From Pseudomonas sp. ADAK13 (GTDB lineage Bacteria > Pseudomonadota > Gammaproteobacteria > Pseudomonadales > Pseudomonadaceae), in assembly GCF_012935715.1 (NCBI RefSeq), contig NZ_CP052860.1:1736001-1800000 (forward strand): a DNA stretch of 64,000 nt, in the 5' to 3' direction. The notes under the pieces are model-generated. The model had not been told where the DNA came from. It did not search any database and worked only from the letters and a program-made list of their open reading frames with translations. Positions 31,072-39,775 of this stretch are shown piece by piece. Numbering within the stretch: the first letter of the stretch is position 1; the number at the start of each line of letters is the position of its first letter. The position numbers were made by a program, and so were the translations under genes.

Positions 31072-31550
31072 TCCGAATGCTGTTGATCGGCTGCCTGTTG
31101 CTGCTCAGTGCGTGCGCCAGCCAGCCACCGCTGCCGTCGAAAAGCCCGGTGCTGAGCCTGCCGCTGCAACTGCACGTGCAGCGTGAACAGGACGGCCAGC
31201 GCCAGGACTGGTTGCTGGTGATGCAGCGCGAAGGCGGCGGGATCCGCTGGTCGATGATGGACCCGCTGGGCATTCCCCAGGCCCGTCAGAAGTTGATCAA
31301 CGGCGCCTGGCAGGCTGACGGTTTGTTGCCACCCAATCCACAGGCGCGGGAGCTGTTCGCCGCGCTGTTGTTCGCCCTGACCTCGGCGGATGAAGTCTCC
31401 GCGTTGTACCCCGGCACCCAGGAAATGGACCTGACGCGCACCCTGCCGTCCCACTGGAAGATCACCTATCACTCCTCCCTGGTGTTTCGCGTGGACGTGA
31501 TCGGGCAACACCTGGCCTACCGCGTCTCGCCGCTTGAGGCCGCCCGATGA
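31068..31550 (+). CDS. Lipoprotein of arylpolyene clusters (DUF3261-like)
   Basis: 160 residues. Lipobox LLLLSACAS at residues 11-19 gives Cys as the first mature residue after signal peptidase II. The mature part is compact with alternating hydrophobic strands (LPLQLHVQREQDGQRQDWLL; GGIRWSMMDPLGIPQARQKL). An outer-membrane acceptor role in polyene transport is inferred from its place after the LolA-like and exporter genes. Overlaps neighbours by ATGA. Confidence 0.82.
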   Translation: MIRMLLIGCLLLLSACASQPPLPSKSPVLSLPLQLHVQREQDGQRQDWLLVMQREGGGIRWSMMDPLGIPQARQKLINGAWQADGLLPPNPQARELFAALLFALTSADEVSALYPGTQEMDLTRTLPSHWKITYHSSLVFRVDVIGQHLAYRVSPLEAAR

Positions 31551-32713
31551 CCGCCTACCTCAATGCCCTTGGCATGATTTGCGCCCTGGGCCGTGACAAG
31601 CGCGAAGTCAGCCGCAGCCTGTTTGCCGGCGACTGCTCCGGCATGCGCGCCGAAAGCGGCTGGGTGCCGGAGCGTGTGTTGCCGGTGGCCGGCGTACACG
31701 GTGAGCTGGCGGCAATCCCACCCGGGCTGGAGTCCCATCGCAGCCGCAATAACCAGCTGTTGCTGGAAGCGGCGTTGCAGATTGATGGCGAGATCCGCCA
31801 TGCGATCCAGACGTTCGGCGCATCGCGTATCGGCATCGTGCTCGGCACCAGCACCTCGGGCATCGATGAGGCCAGCCGCGGTATCGCCCACTACCTGCGG
31901 GAGAAGCAGTTCCCCGGCGACTACGACTACCAGCAACAGGAGCTCGGCGCCCCGGCCAATTTCCTCGCCGAGTGGCTGCAACTGAGCGGCCCGGCCTATG
32001 TGATTTCCACTGCCTGCACCTCCAGCGCCCGGGCGCTGATGAGTGCCCAGCGCCTGTTGGATCTGGGCGTGTGCGATGCGGTGATCTGCGGTGGCGTCGA
32101 CACGCTGTGCAAGCTGACCCTCAATGGTTTCTCGTCGCTGGAAGCGGTGTCGGCACAGCGCTGCAACCCGTTCTCGGCGAACCGTAACGGGATCAATATC
32201 GGCGAAGCGGCGGTGCTGTTCCTGATGAGCAAGACCCCGGCGCCGGTCGCGCTATTGGGCAGTGGCGCCAGTTGCGACGCCCACCATATTTCTGCCCCCG
32301 AGCCCACCGGCAAGGGCGCGCTGCAGGCGATGCGCAAAGCCCTGGCCAGCGCAAAACTGGCGCCCGGGCAGATCGGCTACCTGAACCTGCACGGCACCGC
32401 CACGCAGCATAACGACGCCATGGAAGCGCTGGCGGTCGCGGCCCTGTTCCCGGACGGCGTGGCCTGTTCGTCGACCAAGCCCATGAGCGGCCACACCCTG
32501 GGCGCCGCCGGCGCGCTGGAAGCGGCATTCTGCTGGCTGAGCCTGGCGCAAGGGGTGGTGCCGCCGCATGTCTGGGATGGCCAGGCAGACCCCGAGCTGC
32601 CCGTACTGAAGTGGGCGTCGCCCGGCGACACCCTGGAAAAACGCTGCCTGATGAGCAACTCGTTTGCCTTCGGCGGCAACAACGTCAGCCTGATTATCGG
32701 AGACGCCCCATGA
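31547..32713 (+). CDS. Beta-ketoacyl-ACP synthase (first full ketosynthase)
   Basis: 388 residues, thiolase-fold condensing enzyme with complete Cys-His-His triad: Cys157 in VISTACTSSARALMSAQ, His in LNLHGTATQHNDAM, His in KPMSGHTLGAAGALEA, plus SNSFAFGGNNVSLI at the C terminus. Elongates (or starts) the polyene with malonyl units. With the second ketosynthase and the chain-length-factor-like protein, this gives the three condensing-enzyme set typical of arylpolyene clusters. Confidence 0.93.
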   Translation: MTAYLNALGMICALGRDKREVSRSLFAGDCSGMRAESGWVPERVLPVAGVHGELAAIPPGLESHRSRNNQLLLEAALQIDGEIRHAIQTFGASRIGIVLGTSTSGIDEASRGIAHYLREKQFPGDYDYQQQELGAPANFLAEWLQLSGPAYVISTACTSSARALMSAQRLLDLGVCDAVICGGVDTLCKLTLNGFSSLEAVSAQRCNPFSANRNGINIGEAAVLFLMSKTPAPVALLGSGASCDAHHISAPEPTGKGALQAMRKALASAKLAPGQIGYLNLHGTATQHNDAMEALAVAALFPDGVACSSTKPMSGHTLGAAGALEAAFCWLSLAQGVVPPHVWDGQADPELPVLKWASPGDTLEKRCLMSNSFAFGGNNVSLIIGDAP

Positions 32714-33171
32714 TCAATTGGCCGCTCGCCGAACTGCTGCCCCACGCCGGTGACATGATCCTGATCGATCAGGTCCTGAGCTTTGATGAAGAACAGATCC
32801 GCACCCGCCTGACGGTCAAGCCCGGCGGTCTTTTCAACCGTGCCGACGGCAGCCTGCCCGCGTGGGTCGGCGTTGAGTTGATGGCGCAAAGCGTCGCCGC
32901 CTACGCCGGTTGCCGTGCGCGCCAGAAAGGCGAGGCCGTGGAATTGGGCTTCCTGCTGGGCACGCGCAAATTCGAGTGCAACGTCGAGCACTTTCCCGCC
33001 GGCACCGAGCTGACCATCCACGGCCTGCGCTCCCTGGAAGACGACAACGGCATGGGTGTGTTCGAATGCCACCTCACCGGTGACGGTATCCAGGCGAGTG
33101 CACGCTTGAACGTATTTCGACCGCCCCAGGCGGCCAACTATTTAGATGAATCGAAGGACACCACGCCATGA
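32710..33171 (+). CDS. 3-hydroxyacyl-ACP dehydratase-like hotdog protein
   Basis: 153 residues. Starts INWPLAELLPHAGDMILID, the FabZ/FabA-like entry helix with its conserved PH-x-x-x-M-x-x-ID pattern, then ELMAQSVAAYAGCRARQKGE along the hotdog helix. Arylpolyene systems use two hotdog partners; the other here is the C-terminal domain of the ligase fusion. Likely dehydrates 3-hydroxy intermediates to build conjugated double bonds. ATGA overlap with both neighbours. Confidence 0.88.
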   Translation: MINWPLAELLPHAGDMILIDQVLSFDEEQIRTRLTVKPGGLFNRADGSLPAWVGVELMAQSVAAYAGCRARQKGEAVELGFLLGTRKFECNVEHFPAGTELTIHGLRSLEDDNGMGVFECHLTGDGIQASARLNVFRPPQAANYLDESKDTTP

Positions 33172-33896
33172 CTGAATCCGTATTGGTGACCGGCTCCAGC
33201 CGTGGCATCGGCCGCGCTATCGCTTTGCGCCTGGCCCAGGCCGGGCACGACATCGTGCTGCATTGCCGCAACGGGCGTGCCGAGGCGGATGCAGTGCAGG
33301 TCGACATCGAAGCCCTGGGTCGCAAGGCCCGGGTGTTGCAATTCGATGTGGCGGATCGCGCCAGTTGCAAAGAGATCCTTGAAGCCGACGTGGAAGCCCA
33401 TGGCGCTTATTACGGCGTGGTCCTCAACGCCGGGCTGACCCGCGACGGCGCGTTCCCGGCGCTGTCGGAAGACGACTGGGACGTGGTGATGCGCACCAAC
33501 CTCGACGGGTTCTACAACGTGCTGCACCCGGTAATGATGCCGATGATTCGTCGTCGCGCGGCGGGCCGCATCGTGTGCATCACCTCGGTGTCCGGTCTCA
33601 TCGGCAACCGTGGACAGGTCAACTACAGCGCGTCCAAGGCCGGCTTGATCGGCGCCGCCAAGGCCCTGGCCATCGAGCTGGGCAAGCGCAAGATCACCGT
33701 CAACTGCGTGGCCCCCGGGCTGATCGACACGGCGATGCTGGATGAAAATGTGCCGGTGGAAGAGCTGATGAAAATGATCCCGGCCCAACGCATGGGCACT
33801 CCGGAAGAAGTCGCCGGGGCGGTGAATTTCCTGATGTCGGCGGAAGCCGGCTACATCACCCGCCAGGTACTGGCCGTGAATGGAGGCCTGTGCTGA
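33168..33896 (+). CDS. 3-ketoacyl-ACP reductase (FabG-like, SDR)
   Basis: 242 residues, classical short-chain dehydrogenase. NADPH loop VTGSSRGIGRAIALRLAQ, NAGLTRDGAF, and the catalytic Ser with Tyr and Lys in CITSVSGLIG and VNYSASKAGLIGAAKAL. Reduces the 3-keto group after each condensation. Its TGA shares a base with the ATG of the next ketosynthase. Confidence 0.95.
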   Translation: MTESVLVTGSSRGIGRAIALRLAQAGHDIVLHCRNGRAEADAVQVDIEALGRKARVLQFDVADRASCKEILEADVEAHGAYYGVVLNAGLTRDGAFPALSEDDWDVVMRTNLDGFYNVLHPVMMPMIRRRAAGRIVCITSVSGLIGNRGQVNYSASKAGLIGAAKALAIELGKRKITVNCVAPGLIDTAMLDENVPVEELMKMIPAQRMGTPEEVAGAVNFLMSAEAGYITRQVLAVNGGLC

Positions 33897-35122
33897 TGAA
33901 ACGCGTGGTGGTCACCGGCATGGCCGGCATTACGTCCCTGGGCAGCGATTGGGCAACCATCGCCGCCAACTTCCGCGCCAACCGCAGTGGTATTCGGCGC
34001 ATGGACGAGTGGGATCGCTTCACCGAGCTGAACACGCGATTGGCCGGGCCGATCGATGATTTCGTGGTGCCCGCCCACTGGACCCGCAAGCAACTGCGCA
34101 GCATGGGCCGGGTTTCCCGCCTGGCGGTATGGGCGGCGGAACAGGCACTGAAAGACGCGGGTTTGCTGGGCGACGAGTCGATCAAGGACGGACGCATGGG
34201 CGTGGCCTGCGGCTCGTCCACCGGCAGCACCGACGAGATCAAGGCCTTCGGCAACATGCTGCTGAACTCGGTGGCCGAGGGGCTGAACGCCAACTCCTAT
34301 GTGCGGATGATGCCCCACACCACGGCGGCGAATATCAGCATCTTTTTTGGTCTCACCGGCCGGCTTATCCCGACGTCCAGTGCGTGCACCAGTGGCAGCC
34401 AGGGCATCGGCTACGCCTATGAAGCCATCAAGTTTGGCCGCTTGCCACTGATGCTGGCGGGTGGTGCGGAAGAGCTGTGTCCTACCGAAGCCATGGTCTT
34501 CGATGCCTTGTACGCCACCAGCCTGAAAAACGATGCACCGCAAACCAGCCCGCGCCCCTACGACAGTGGGCGCGACGGCCTGGTGATCGGCGAAGGCGGC
34601 GGCATCCTGGTGCTCGAAGAGCTGGAACACGCACTGGCCCGTGGTGCGCATATCCACGCCGAAATCGTCGGCTTCGGCAGCAACGCCGACGGCCAGCACA
34701 CCACGCGTCCGGAACAGGCCACCATGCGCCGTGCCATGGAACTGGCCCTGGAAGACGCCGGGCTGCAGCCCGACGCCATCGGCTACGTGAACGGCCATGG
34801 CACCGCCACCGACCAGGGCGACATCGCCGAAACCCTGGCCACCAGCAGCCTGTTCGGCAGCCGCATGCCCATCAGTTCGCAGAAGAGTTTCCTCGGGCAT
34901 ACCCTGGGCGCGTGCGGCGCGCTGGAGTCCTGGTTCAGCATCGAGATGATGAACCGCGACCAGTACGTGCACACCTTCAACCTCGACGACATCGACCCGC
35001 GCTGCGGCGAACTGGACTACCTGCAAGGTGAGTTCCGCGAGCTGCACAGCGACTACGTGATGAACAACAATTTTGCCTTTGGCGGCGTCAACACCTCGCT
35101 GATTTTCCGCCGCTGGGCGTAA
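33896..35122 (+). CDS. Beta-ketoacyl-ACP synthase (FabF-like, second full ketosynthase)
   Basis: 408 residues. Complete triad: Cys164 in IPTSSACTSGSQGIGYAYE, His in VNGHGTATDQGDIAET, His in KSFLGHTLGACGALES; ends NNNFAFGGVNTSLIF. Start ATG 33896 has GGAGG 10 bp upstream; an in-frame GTG at 33890 is nearer the ribosome site than usual. The likely partner of the chain-length-factor-like first gene, though the sequence alone does not say which ketosynthase pairs with it. Confidence 0.93.
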   Translation: MKRVVVTGMAGITSLGSDWATIAANFRANRSGIRRMDEWDRFTELNTRLAGPIDDFVVPAHWTRKQLRSMGRVSRLAVWAAEQALKDAGLLGDESIKDGRMGVACGSSTGSTDEIKAFGNMLLNSVAEGLNANSYVRMMPHTTAANISIFFGLTGRLIPTSSACTSGSQGIGYAYEAIKFGRLPLMLAGGAEELCPTEAMVFDALYATSLKNDAPQTSPRPYDSGRDGLVIGEGGGILVLEELEHALARGAHIHAEIVGFGSNADGQHTTRPEQATMRRAMELALEDAGLQPDAIGYVNGHGTATDQGDIAETLATSSLFGSRMPISSQKSFLGHTLGACGALESWFSIEMMNRDQYVHTFNLDDIDPRCGELDYLQGEFRELHSDYVMNNNFAFGGVNTSLIFRRWA

Positions 35123-35148
35123 GTTTTTTTACTGACTGGAGAAATGGA

Positions 35149-35598
35149 ATGTCTTCCCTGCTACGCGCAACACTCCTTGCTTTGGCCCTGCTCACCACCG
35201 CTGGCTGCACCAACAAACCGGTGCTCAACACCCAGCACGACTTGCCGGCGAACCCGCAGATCAACGAAGAAAAAATGAAGCAGACCATCGTGGCTGCCCT
35301 GAACAAGCGCGAATGGGTGGTGCAGCGCCTGAGCCCGCAACTGGTCCAGGCCGAGATCAACGTGCGCAACCAGTTCCACGCTGAAATCGACATCCGCTAC
35401 ACCGCGACCAGCTACGCCATCACCTACCGCGACAGCCGCGACCTGGGCTACAAGGACGGCAAGATTCATCGCAACTACAACCGCTGGGTGAGCATGCTGG
35501 ACCGGGATATTCTGGCGGCTTTGCGCACCAACGGGGTGAGTGATACGGGGTCGGCGGCGCAGTTGTTCCAGCAGACTGGGACTTCGAAGCAGAACTGA
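35149..35598 (+). CDS. Putative lipoprotein at the end of the cluster
   Basis: 149 residues. Signal peptide and lipobox LLTTAGCTN (Cys at residue 20), then a basic/aromatic mature part: MKQTIVAALNKREWVVQRLS, HAEIDIRYTATSYAITYRDS, YKDGKIHRNYNRWVSMLDRD. The alternating strands suggest a small alpha/beta fold. It starts 26 bp after the ketosynthase stop with GGAG upstream of its ATG and precedes the terminator, so it probably belongs to the same transcript. Function unknown. Confidence 0.8.
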   Translation: MSSLLRATLLALALLTTAGCTNKPVLNTQHDLPANPQINEEKMKQTIVAALNKREWVVQRLSPQLVQAEINVRNQFHAEIDIRYTATSYAITYRDSRDLGYKDGKIHRNYNRWVSMLDRDILAALRTNGVSDTGSAAQLFQQTGTSKQN

Positions 35599-35615
35599 AA
35601 TACCAGAAACGACAA

Positions 35616-35635
35616 AGGGCGCCTTTCGGCGCCCT
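35616..35635 (+). terminator. Terminator-like hairpin after the biosynthetic cluster
   Basis: AGGGCGCC-TTTC-GGCGCCCT, a perfect 8-bp GC-rich stem, 18 bp after the last cluster gene. The following tract is CTTCACAAA, so the U-tail is weak. The remainder of 35636-35804 shows no gene. Confidence 0.7.
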
Positions 35636-35804
35636 CTTCACAAACAGGTTGGCTTGTCATCGCCGGTTCCTGCCTGGCTCTGCGATGGCTGGTTGCCCAG
35701 GATCCTCAGAGTCTCACAAGCCCCTTTCGGGAACTCGGCCAGTATGCCTGAAAATCTGCACCCGGCAATCAGTGGCAAAGCGCCTTGCCTTGCGAAGATC
35801 AAAG

Positions 35805-35912
35805 GTGGGAGCTGTCGAGCTTTAGCGAGGCTGCGATGGCGTCGGCACTATCAACATTGATGTTGCCTGACCTACCGCTATCGCAGCCTCGCTAAAGCTC
35901 GACAGCTCCCAC
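35805..35912. repeat. REP inverted pair, GTGGGAGCTGTCGAGCTTTAG type
   Basis: Long inverted arms: GTGGGAGCTGTCGAGCTTTA followed by GCGAGGCTGCGAT on the left, exact complement on the right ending GACAGCTCCCAC, around a 42-bp centre. This is a different arm sequence from the other repeats in the window. It lies between the cluster terminator and the lysR stop. Confidence 0.88.
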
Positions 35913-35940
35913 ACTGGATTTACATCGTCCATGGCTTGAC

Positions 35941-36831
35941 CTACTGCCCCCTCGCCACAAGCAGCTCAACAAACGCTTTCGCCATCGGCGTCTGCTGGCC
36001 CTTGCGCTGCACCAGCCACACCGCCGTCACCGCTTCCTGGTCCAGCAAGGTGCGGTAAACCACGCCATCAATGCGGATCCGCTGATACGACGCCGGCAGC
36101 ACCGAGACCCCAAGCCCCGCCGCCACCAGACCAATGATCGTCATCGCCTCCCCGGCCTCCTGGGCGAAGTGCGGGCTGAACCCTGCATCACGCGCCAGGT
36201 TCAGCAACTGGGCATACAGGCCGCTGCCGTAAGTCCGCGGGAAAAATACAAACGGCTCTTCAGCCAATTGCGCCAGGTGCAAACCGCGCTCGCTGCCTTC
36301 CACCAACGGATGCCCGGCGTTCAGCACGGCCACCAAGGGTTCGCGCATCAGTTCCACGACGCTCAGGGAATCAGGCAACGGCAACGGCCGCATCAACCCC
36401 ACCTGTATCGACTCATCCACCAGCGACTCGGCCACTTCCGTACTGCTCATCTCCTGCAGATTCAAATGCACCGCCGGGAACGCCTGGCGAAACGCGAAGA
36501 TCGCCTGCGGGATGCTGGAGTTGAACGGCGCAGAAGACGTGAAGCCAATCTTCAGCTCCCCCAGTTCCCCCAACTGCGCCCGACGTGCCACGTCCGCGGC
36601 TTTATCCACCTGCGCCAGCACCAGACGCGCCTCTTGCAGGAACAACCGGCCCGCCTCGCTCAGCTCGACCCGACGATTGGTACGCTCAAACAACCGCGCA
36701 CCAATCTCCTGCTCCAGCGCCTGGATCTGCTGGCTCAGGGGCGGCTGGGAGATCCCCAGCACCTGCGCGGCGCGGCCAAAATGCAGCTCTTCAGCCACGG
36801 CGATGAAGTAACGCAGGTGGCGCAATTCCAT
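35941..36831 (-). CDS. LysR-family transcriptional regulator
   Basis: 296 residues. N-terminal winged helix-turn-helix (MELRHLRYFIAVAEELHFGR; ISQPPLSQQIQALEQEIGAR), linker helix, then a periplasmic-binding-protein-like effector domain (about 90-296). Divergent from an MFS transporter gene across 124 bp, where CATTAGG occurs twice in direct orientation (36840-36846, 36891-36897). The pair mirrors the ynfL-ynfM type arrangement, so it most likely controls the transporter. Effector unknown. Confidence 0.93.
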   Translation of the reverse strand: MELRHLRYFIAVAEELHFGRAAQVLGISQPPLSQQIQALEQEIGARLFERTNRRVELSEAGRLFLQEARLVLAQVDKAADVARRAQLGELGELKIGFTSSAPFNSSIPQAIFAFRQAFPAVHLNLQEMSSTEVAESLVDESIQVGLMRPLPLPDSLSVVELMREPLVAVLNAGHPLVEGSERGLHLAQLAEEPFVFFPRTYGSGLYAQLLNLARDAGFSPHFAQEAGEAMTIIGLVAAGLGVSVLPASYQRIRIDGVVYRTLLDQEAVTAVWLVQRKGQQTPMAKAFVELLVARGQ

Positions 36832-36955
36832 GAAAACCTCATTAGGTCGTAAAAGCTCTTAAACAGGTCGAACAATATATTGGAAAGAATCATTAGGGAG
36901 CTATATTCTTTTTTGCATTGCCAGCCCAGGCAGTCTTTCCTCCCCGAGGTCCCGC

Positions 36956-38230
36956 GTGAAATCTGCTGTCGCTCCGCTCGCTCAAGAAGTACCGCCCACC
37001 GCCCTCGATGACGTGGTGGCACAGCTCAACGAGCAGTTCATCGAAAAAGGCACCCCGATGTTCATGCGCACGGTGCTGGCGCTGTTTTCCGGCGGTTTCG
37101 CCACCTTCGCCCTGCTCTACTGCGTACAGCCGATGATGCCGGCGCTGTCCCACGAATTTTCCATCAATGCCGCGCAAAGCAGCCTGATTCTCTCGGTGGC
37201 CACCGGCATGCTCGCCATTGGCCTGCTGATCACCGGGCCGATTTCCGACACCCTGGGACGAAAGCCGGTGATGGTTGCCGCGCTGTTCTGCGCCGCGCTG
37301 TGCACCATCGCCAGCGGCCTGATGCCGAGCTGGGAAGGCATCCTGCTGATGCGCGCACTGGTGGGCCTGTCCCTCAGCGGCCTGGCAGCGGTGGCCATGA
37401 CCTACCTGAGCGAAGAAATTCACCCGCAACACATCGGCCTGGCCATGGGCCTGTACATCGGCGGTAACGCCATTGGCGGCATGAGCGGGCGCTTGATCAT
37501 CGGGGTCTTGATCGACTTCGTCAGCTGGCACACCGCGATGCTGATCATCGGCGCCCTGGCGCTGATCGCGGCCACGGTATTCTGGAAAATCCTCCCCGAA
37601 TCGCGCAACTTCCGCGCCAGCACCCTGCACCCGCGCAGCCTGGTGGATGGCTTCACCCTGCACTTCAAGGACGCCGGCCTGCCGTGGCTGTTCCTCGAAG
37701 CCTTCGTGCTGATGGGCGCCTTTGTGACGATGTTCAACTACATCGGCTACCGCTTGCTGGCTGACCCATACGATTTGAGCCAGGCGGTGGTAGGCCTGCT
37801 GTCGCTGGTGTACCTTTCGGGTATCTACAGCTCGGCGAAAATCGGCTCCCTGGCCGACCGCCTCGGCCGCCGTCGCGTGCTGTGGGGGACGATCGTGCTG
37901 ATGCTCGGCGGCATCGCCCTGACCCTGTTCACCCCGCTGTGGCTGGTGGTTCCGGGCATGCTGATCTTCACCTTCGGCTTCTTCGGCGCCCACTCGGTGG
38001 CCAGCAGCTGGATCGGCCGCCGCGCCTTGAAGGCCAAGGGCCAGGCGTCGTCGTTGTACCTGTTCAGTTATTACGTGGGGTCGAGCATTGCGGGCACGGC
38101 GGGCGGTTTCTTCTGGCACTACGCCGGCTGGAACGGGATAGGCGGGTTTATCGTCGCGCTGTTGATCGTCGCGCTGCTGGTGGCGTTGAAGCTGGCGAAG
38201 TTGCCGCCGTTGCAGGAAGCCAAGGCTTAG
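36956..38230 (+). CDS. MFS transporter (YnfM-like)
   Basis: 424 residues, twelve hydrophobic helices. MFS signature between helices 2 and 3: GPISDTLGRKPVMVAALF, with the second-half equivalent GSLADRLGRRRVLWGTIV. Start GTG 36956 with GAGG 7 bp upstream; the first 40 residues are cytoplasmic and polar. Resembles arabinose-efflux/YnfM-type exporters; substrate unknown. Followed by a strong terminator shared with hipA. Confidence 0.9.
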   Translation: MKSAVAPLAQEVPPTALDDVVAQLNEQFIEKGTPMFMRTVLALFSGGFATFALLYCVQPMMPALSHEFSINAAQSSLILSVATGMLAIGLLITGPISDTLGRKPVMVAALFCAALCTIASGLMPSWEGILLMRALVGLSLSGLAAVAMTYLSEEIHPQHIGLAMGLYIGGNAIGGMSGRLIIGVLIDFVSWHTAMLIIGALALIAATVFWKILPESRNFRASTLHPRSLVDGFTLHFKDAGLPWLFLEAFVLMGAFVTMFNYIGYRLLADPYDLSQAVVGLLSLVYLSGIYSSAKIGSLADRLGRRRVLWGTIVLMLGGIALTLFTPLWLVVPGMLIFTFGFFGAHSVASSWIGRRALKAKGQASSLYLFSYYVGSSIAGTAGGFFWHYAGWNGIGGFIVALLIVALLVALKLAKLPPLQEAKA

Positions 38231-38246
38231 TTAAGCCGTGCCCCAT

Positions 38247-38273
38247 AAAAAAGCCGCATCACTGCGGCTTTTT
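38247..38273. terminator. Bidirectional terminator between MFS gene and hipA
   Basis: A-run, GCCGCA (38253-38258), loop TCAC, TGCGGC (38263-38268), then T5. It serves the MFS gene on the plus strand; the A-run gives a U-tail on the minus strand just after the hipA stop, which lies in the loop. Confidence 0.85.
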
Positions 38274-39530
38274 CACGACAGGCTTTCGCTTCATGCCCGG
38301 CGTTACTGAGTCATGAAGTGCCATGGCACGCCCTGCATCCCATTCCGCCTGCATTGCCGAAAACAGCTCCGCATCGATGCGTACTTGATGCGTGGCCAAC
38401 GCCTGCGACATCGCCTGCGCAACGCGTTCAATGATTAACGCCGGTTTGTCCACCACACAGTGCTTACGCCCGAATTCAATCAGTTGCTGACGATCAGGAT
38501 AAGCCTTCACCTTGTTCATCTTGATTGCCAATGTCCGATCAACCAGTGAGCGGCCAGACTTAGGGTTGTAGTTCTCATACACCGTCGTTGTGGTGACATC
38601 GAACACCGGTGCCAGTTTCACCGTTTCACGGGCCTCTGGATGGGTGTAAGTCACCCCGAAATTTTTCAGGTGAGCATCACCATTACGCACCATGACGGAC
38701 AGGCAGACGGAAGAGAAAAACCGTTCAAGCTCGCGCAACGGGTCCCCATGTCGACAGACCTCATTGATCACCGCCGCAAGGGTTTCGTAACTTTGGGAGT
38801 ACTTGTAATTGTCATGCGGGTCTTTGTTGAGGCTCAGCAGAACGGCCATGTCTTCGAAGCCCAACTTGCCACTCGGGGTCAGGTCAAAACGCTCCATGAC
38901 AAATAGATCACCCCTTTCGGAAAGCCAGAAAGGAGGCGTCTCCAGACCTGCCATCCGGGCCGCCTCCAGGCAAAGGAACTCATTCTGTGCCAAGTGGGCA
39001 TACTCGTCAGCACCGGACTTTACGATAAGGTCGGAGCTGAGCATGGTTTTGCGGCTGCCGGTCAGCTTGTCCAGATCCGGGACCAGCACCTTAGGCTGCA
39101 CGCCCGAAATTCCTGACTCGAAATAGGTATCCACCAGAAACTCAAAAACACCTCGGGAGGTATCTGCCGAGAGAATTTCATGGAGTCCCACCTGTGCACG
39201 AACAGCCACTGATACCCCAGCGGGATTCTGGTAGGTGAGGCGCCCAATCTGATTGCCACCGATGACCGATAACAGGCGCATTTCATCCACCTGCATATGC
39301 TTGGCCATCCGCCGTTTGATCTGATCAGCCAGAAACCCTTCCGGCACGTTCATATCGAAAATCGGATGCAGCACGTTACTGACCGAGGGCGTCGGGTCAT
39401 AGGGCATGACCAATGACACTTCCCGCGCGGCCTCGGCAGAGTCGTAAGAAAACGCGAACTGCGAGCCTTTCGACAATTCGCCGGAATGCCCTTGCGGGGT
39501 CGTCACATTGAGCAACTTGACCCTACTCAT
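38259..39530 (-). CDS. hipA: HipA-type Ser/Thr kinase toxin
   Basis: 423 residues. HipA toxins phosphorylate aminoacyl-tRNA synthetases (GltX in E. coli) and induce persistence. Visible: N-terminal HipA_N part, the phosphate-binding loop ISGVQPKVLVPDL, the Lys/Glu region LIVKSGADEYAHLAQNEFLC, the catalytic loop VRNGDAHLKNFGVTY (Asp and Asn) and the metal-binding Asp in LAPVFDVTTTTVYEN. All kinase residues I can recognise are intact. ATG 39530 preferred; a TTG one codon earlier is possible. The start overlaps hipB by 8 bp, as in hipBA operons. Confidence 0.94.
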   Translation of the reverse strand: MSRVKLLNVTTPQGHSGELSKGSQFAFSYDSAEAAREVSLVMPYDPTPSVSNVLHPIFDMNVPEGFLADQIKRRMAKHMQVDEMRLLSVIGGNQIGRLTYQNPAGVSVAVRAQVGLHEILSADTSRGVFEFLVDTYFESGISGVQPKVLVPDLDKLTGSRKTMLSSDLIVKSGADEYAHLAQNEFLCLEAARMAGLETPPFWLSERGDLFVMERFDLTPSGKLGFEDMAVLLSLNKDPHDNYKYSQSYETLAAVINEVCRHGDPLRELERFFSSVCLSVMVRNGDAHLKNFGVTYTHPEARETVKLAPVFDVTTTTVYENYNPKSGRSLVDRTLAIKMNKVKAYPDRQQLIEFGRKHCVVDKPALIIERVAQAMSQALATHQVRIDAELFSAMQAEWDAGRAMALHDSVTPGMKRKPVVKKPQ

Positions 39531-39774
39531 CAAGCTCTACCAGGTCGGCAAGGGACTTGAGGTCGATGCGTTTATCCACCACTTCCAGAGCCATTCCCAA
39601 TGCCGCGATAACCCGGAATACCGAATACATCGCTACATTTTCGCCCGCCTCAAGGCCAATGATAGTCTTGCGATTGCACTTGGCCTTGGTCGCGAGCTGT
39701 TCTTGGCTATAGTCCTTGGCGCGACGCAACTGGCGTATTCTTTCGCCTAGAGCGGTTGGATTCGCGATGAGCAT
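39523..39774 (-). CDS. hipB: HipB-type antitoxin (Xre helix-turn-helix)
   Basis: 83 residues from the ATG at 39774. Xre-family helix-turn-helix: ALGERIRQLRRAKDYSQEQL then ATKAKCNRKTIIGLEAGENV; the C-terminal part (ALGMALEVVDKRIDLKSLAD) matches the small beta-strand/tail that plugs HipA in the E. coli complex. TAGGTAA sits 6 bp before this ATG, while an in-frame ATG at 39795 has no ribosome site and falls inside an operator. Represses its own operon, probably with HipA as co-repressor. Confidence 0.92.
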   Translation of the reverse strand: MLIANPTALGERIRQLRRAKDYSQEQLATKAKCNRKTIIGLEAGENVAMYSVFRVIAALGMALEVVDKRIDLKSLADLVELDE

Positions 39775-39775
39775 A

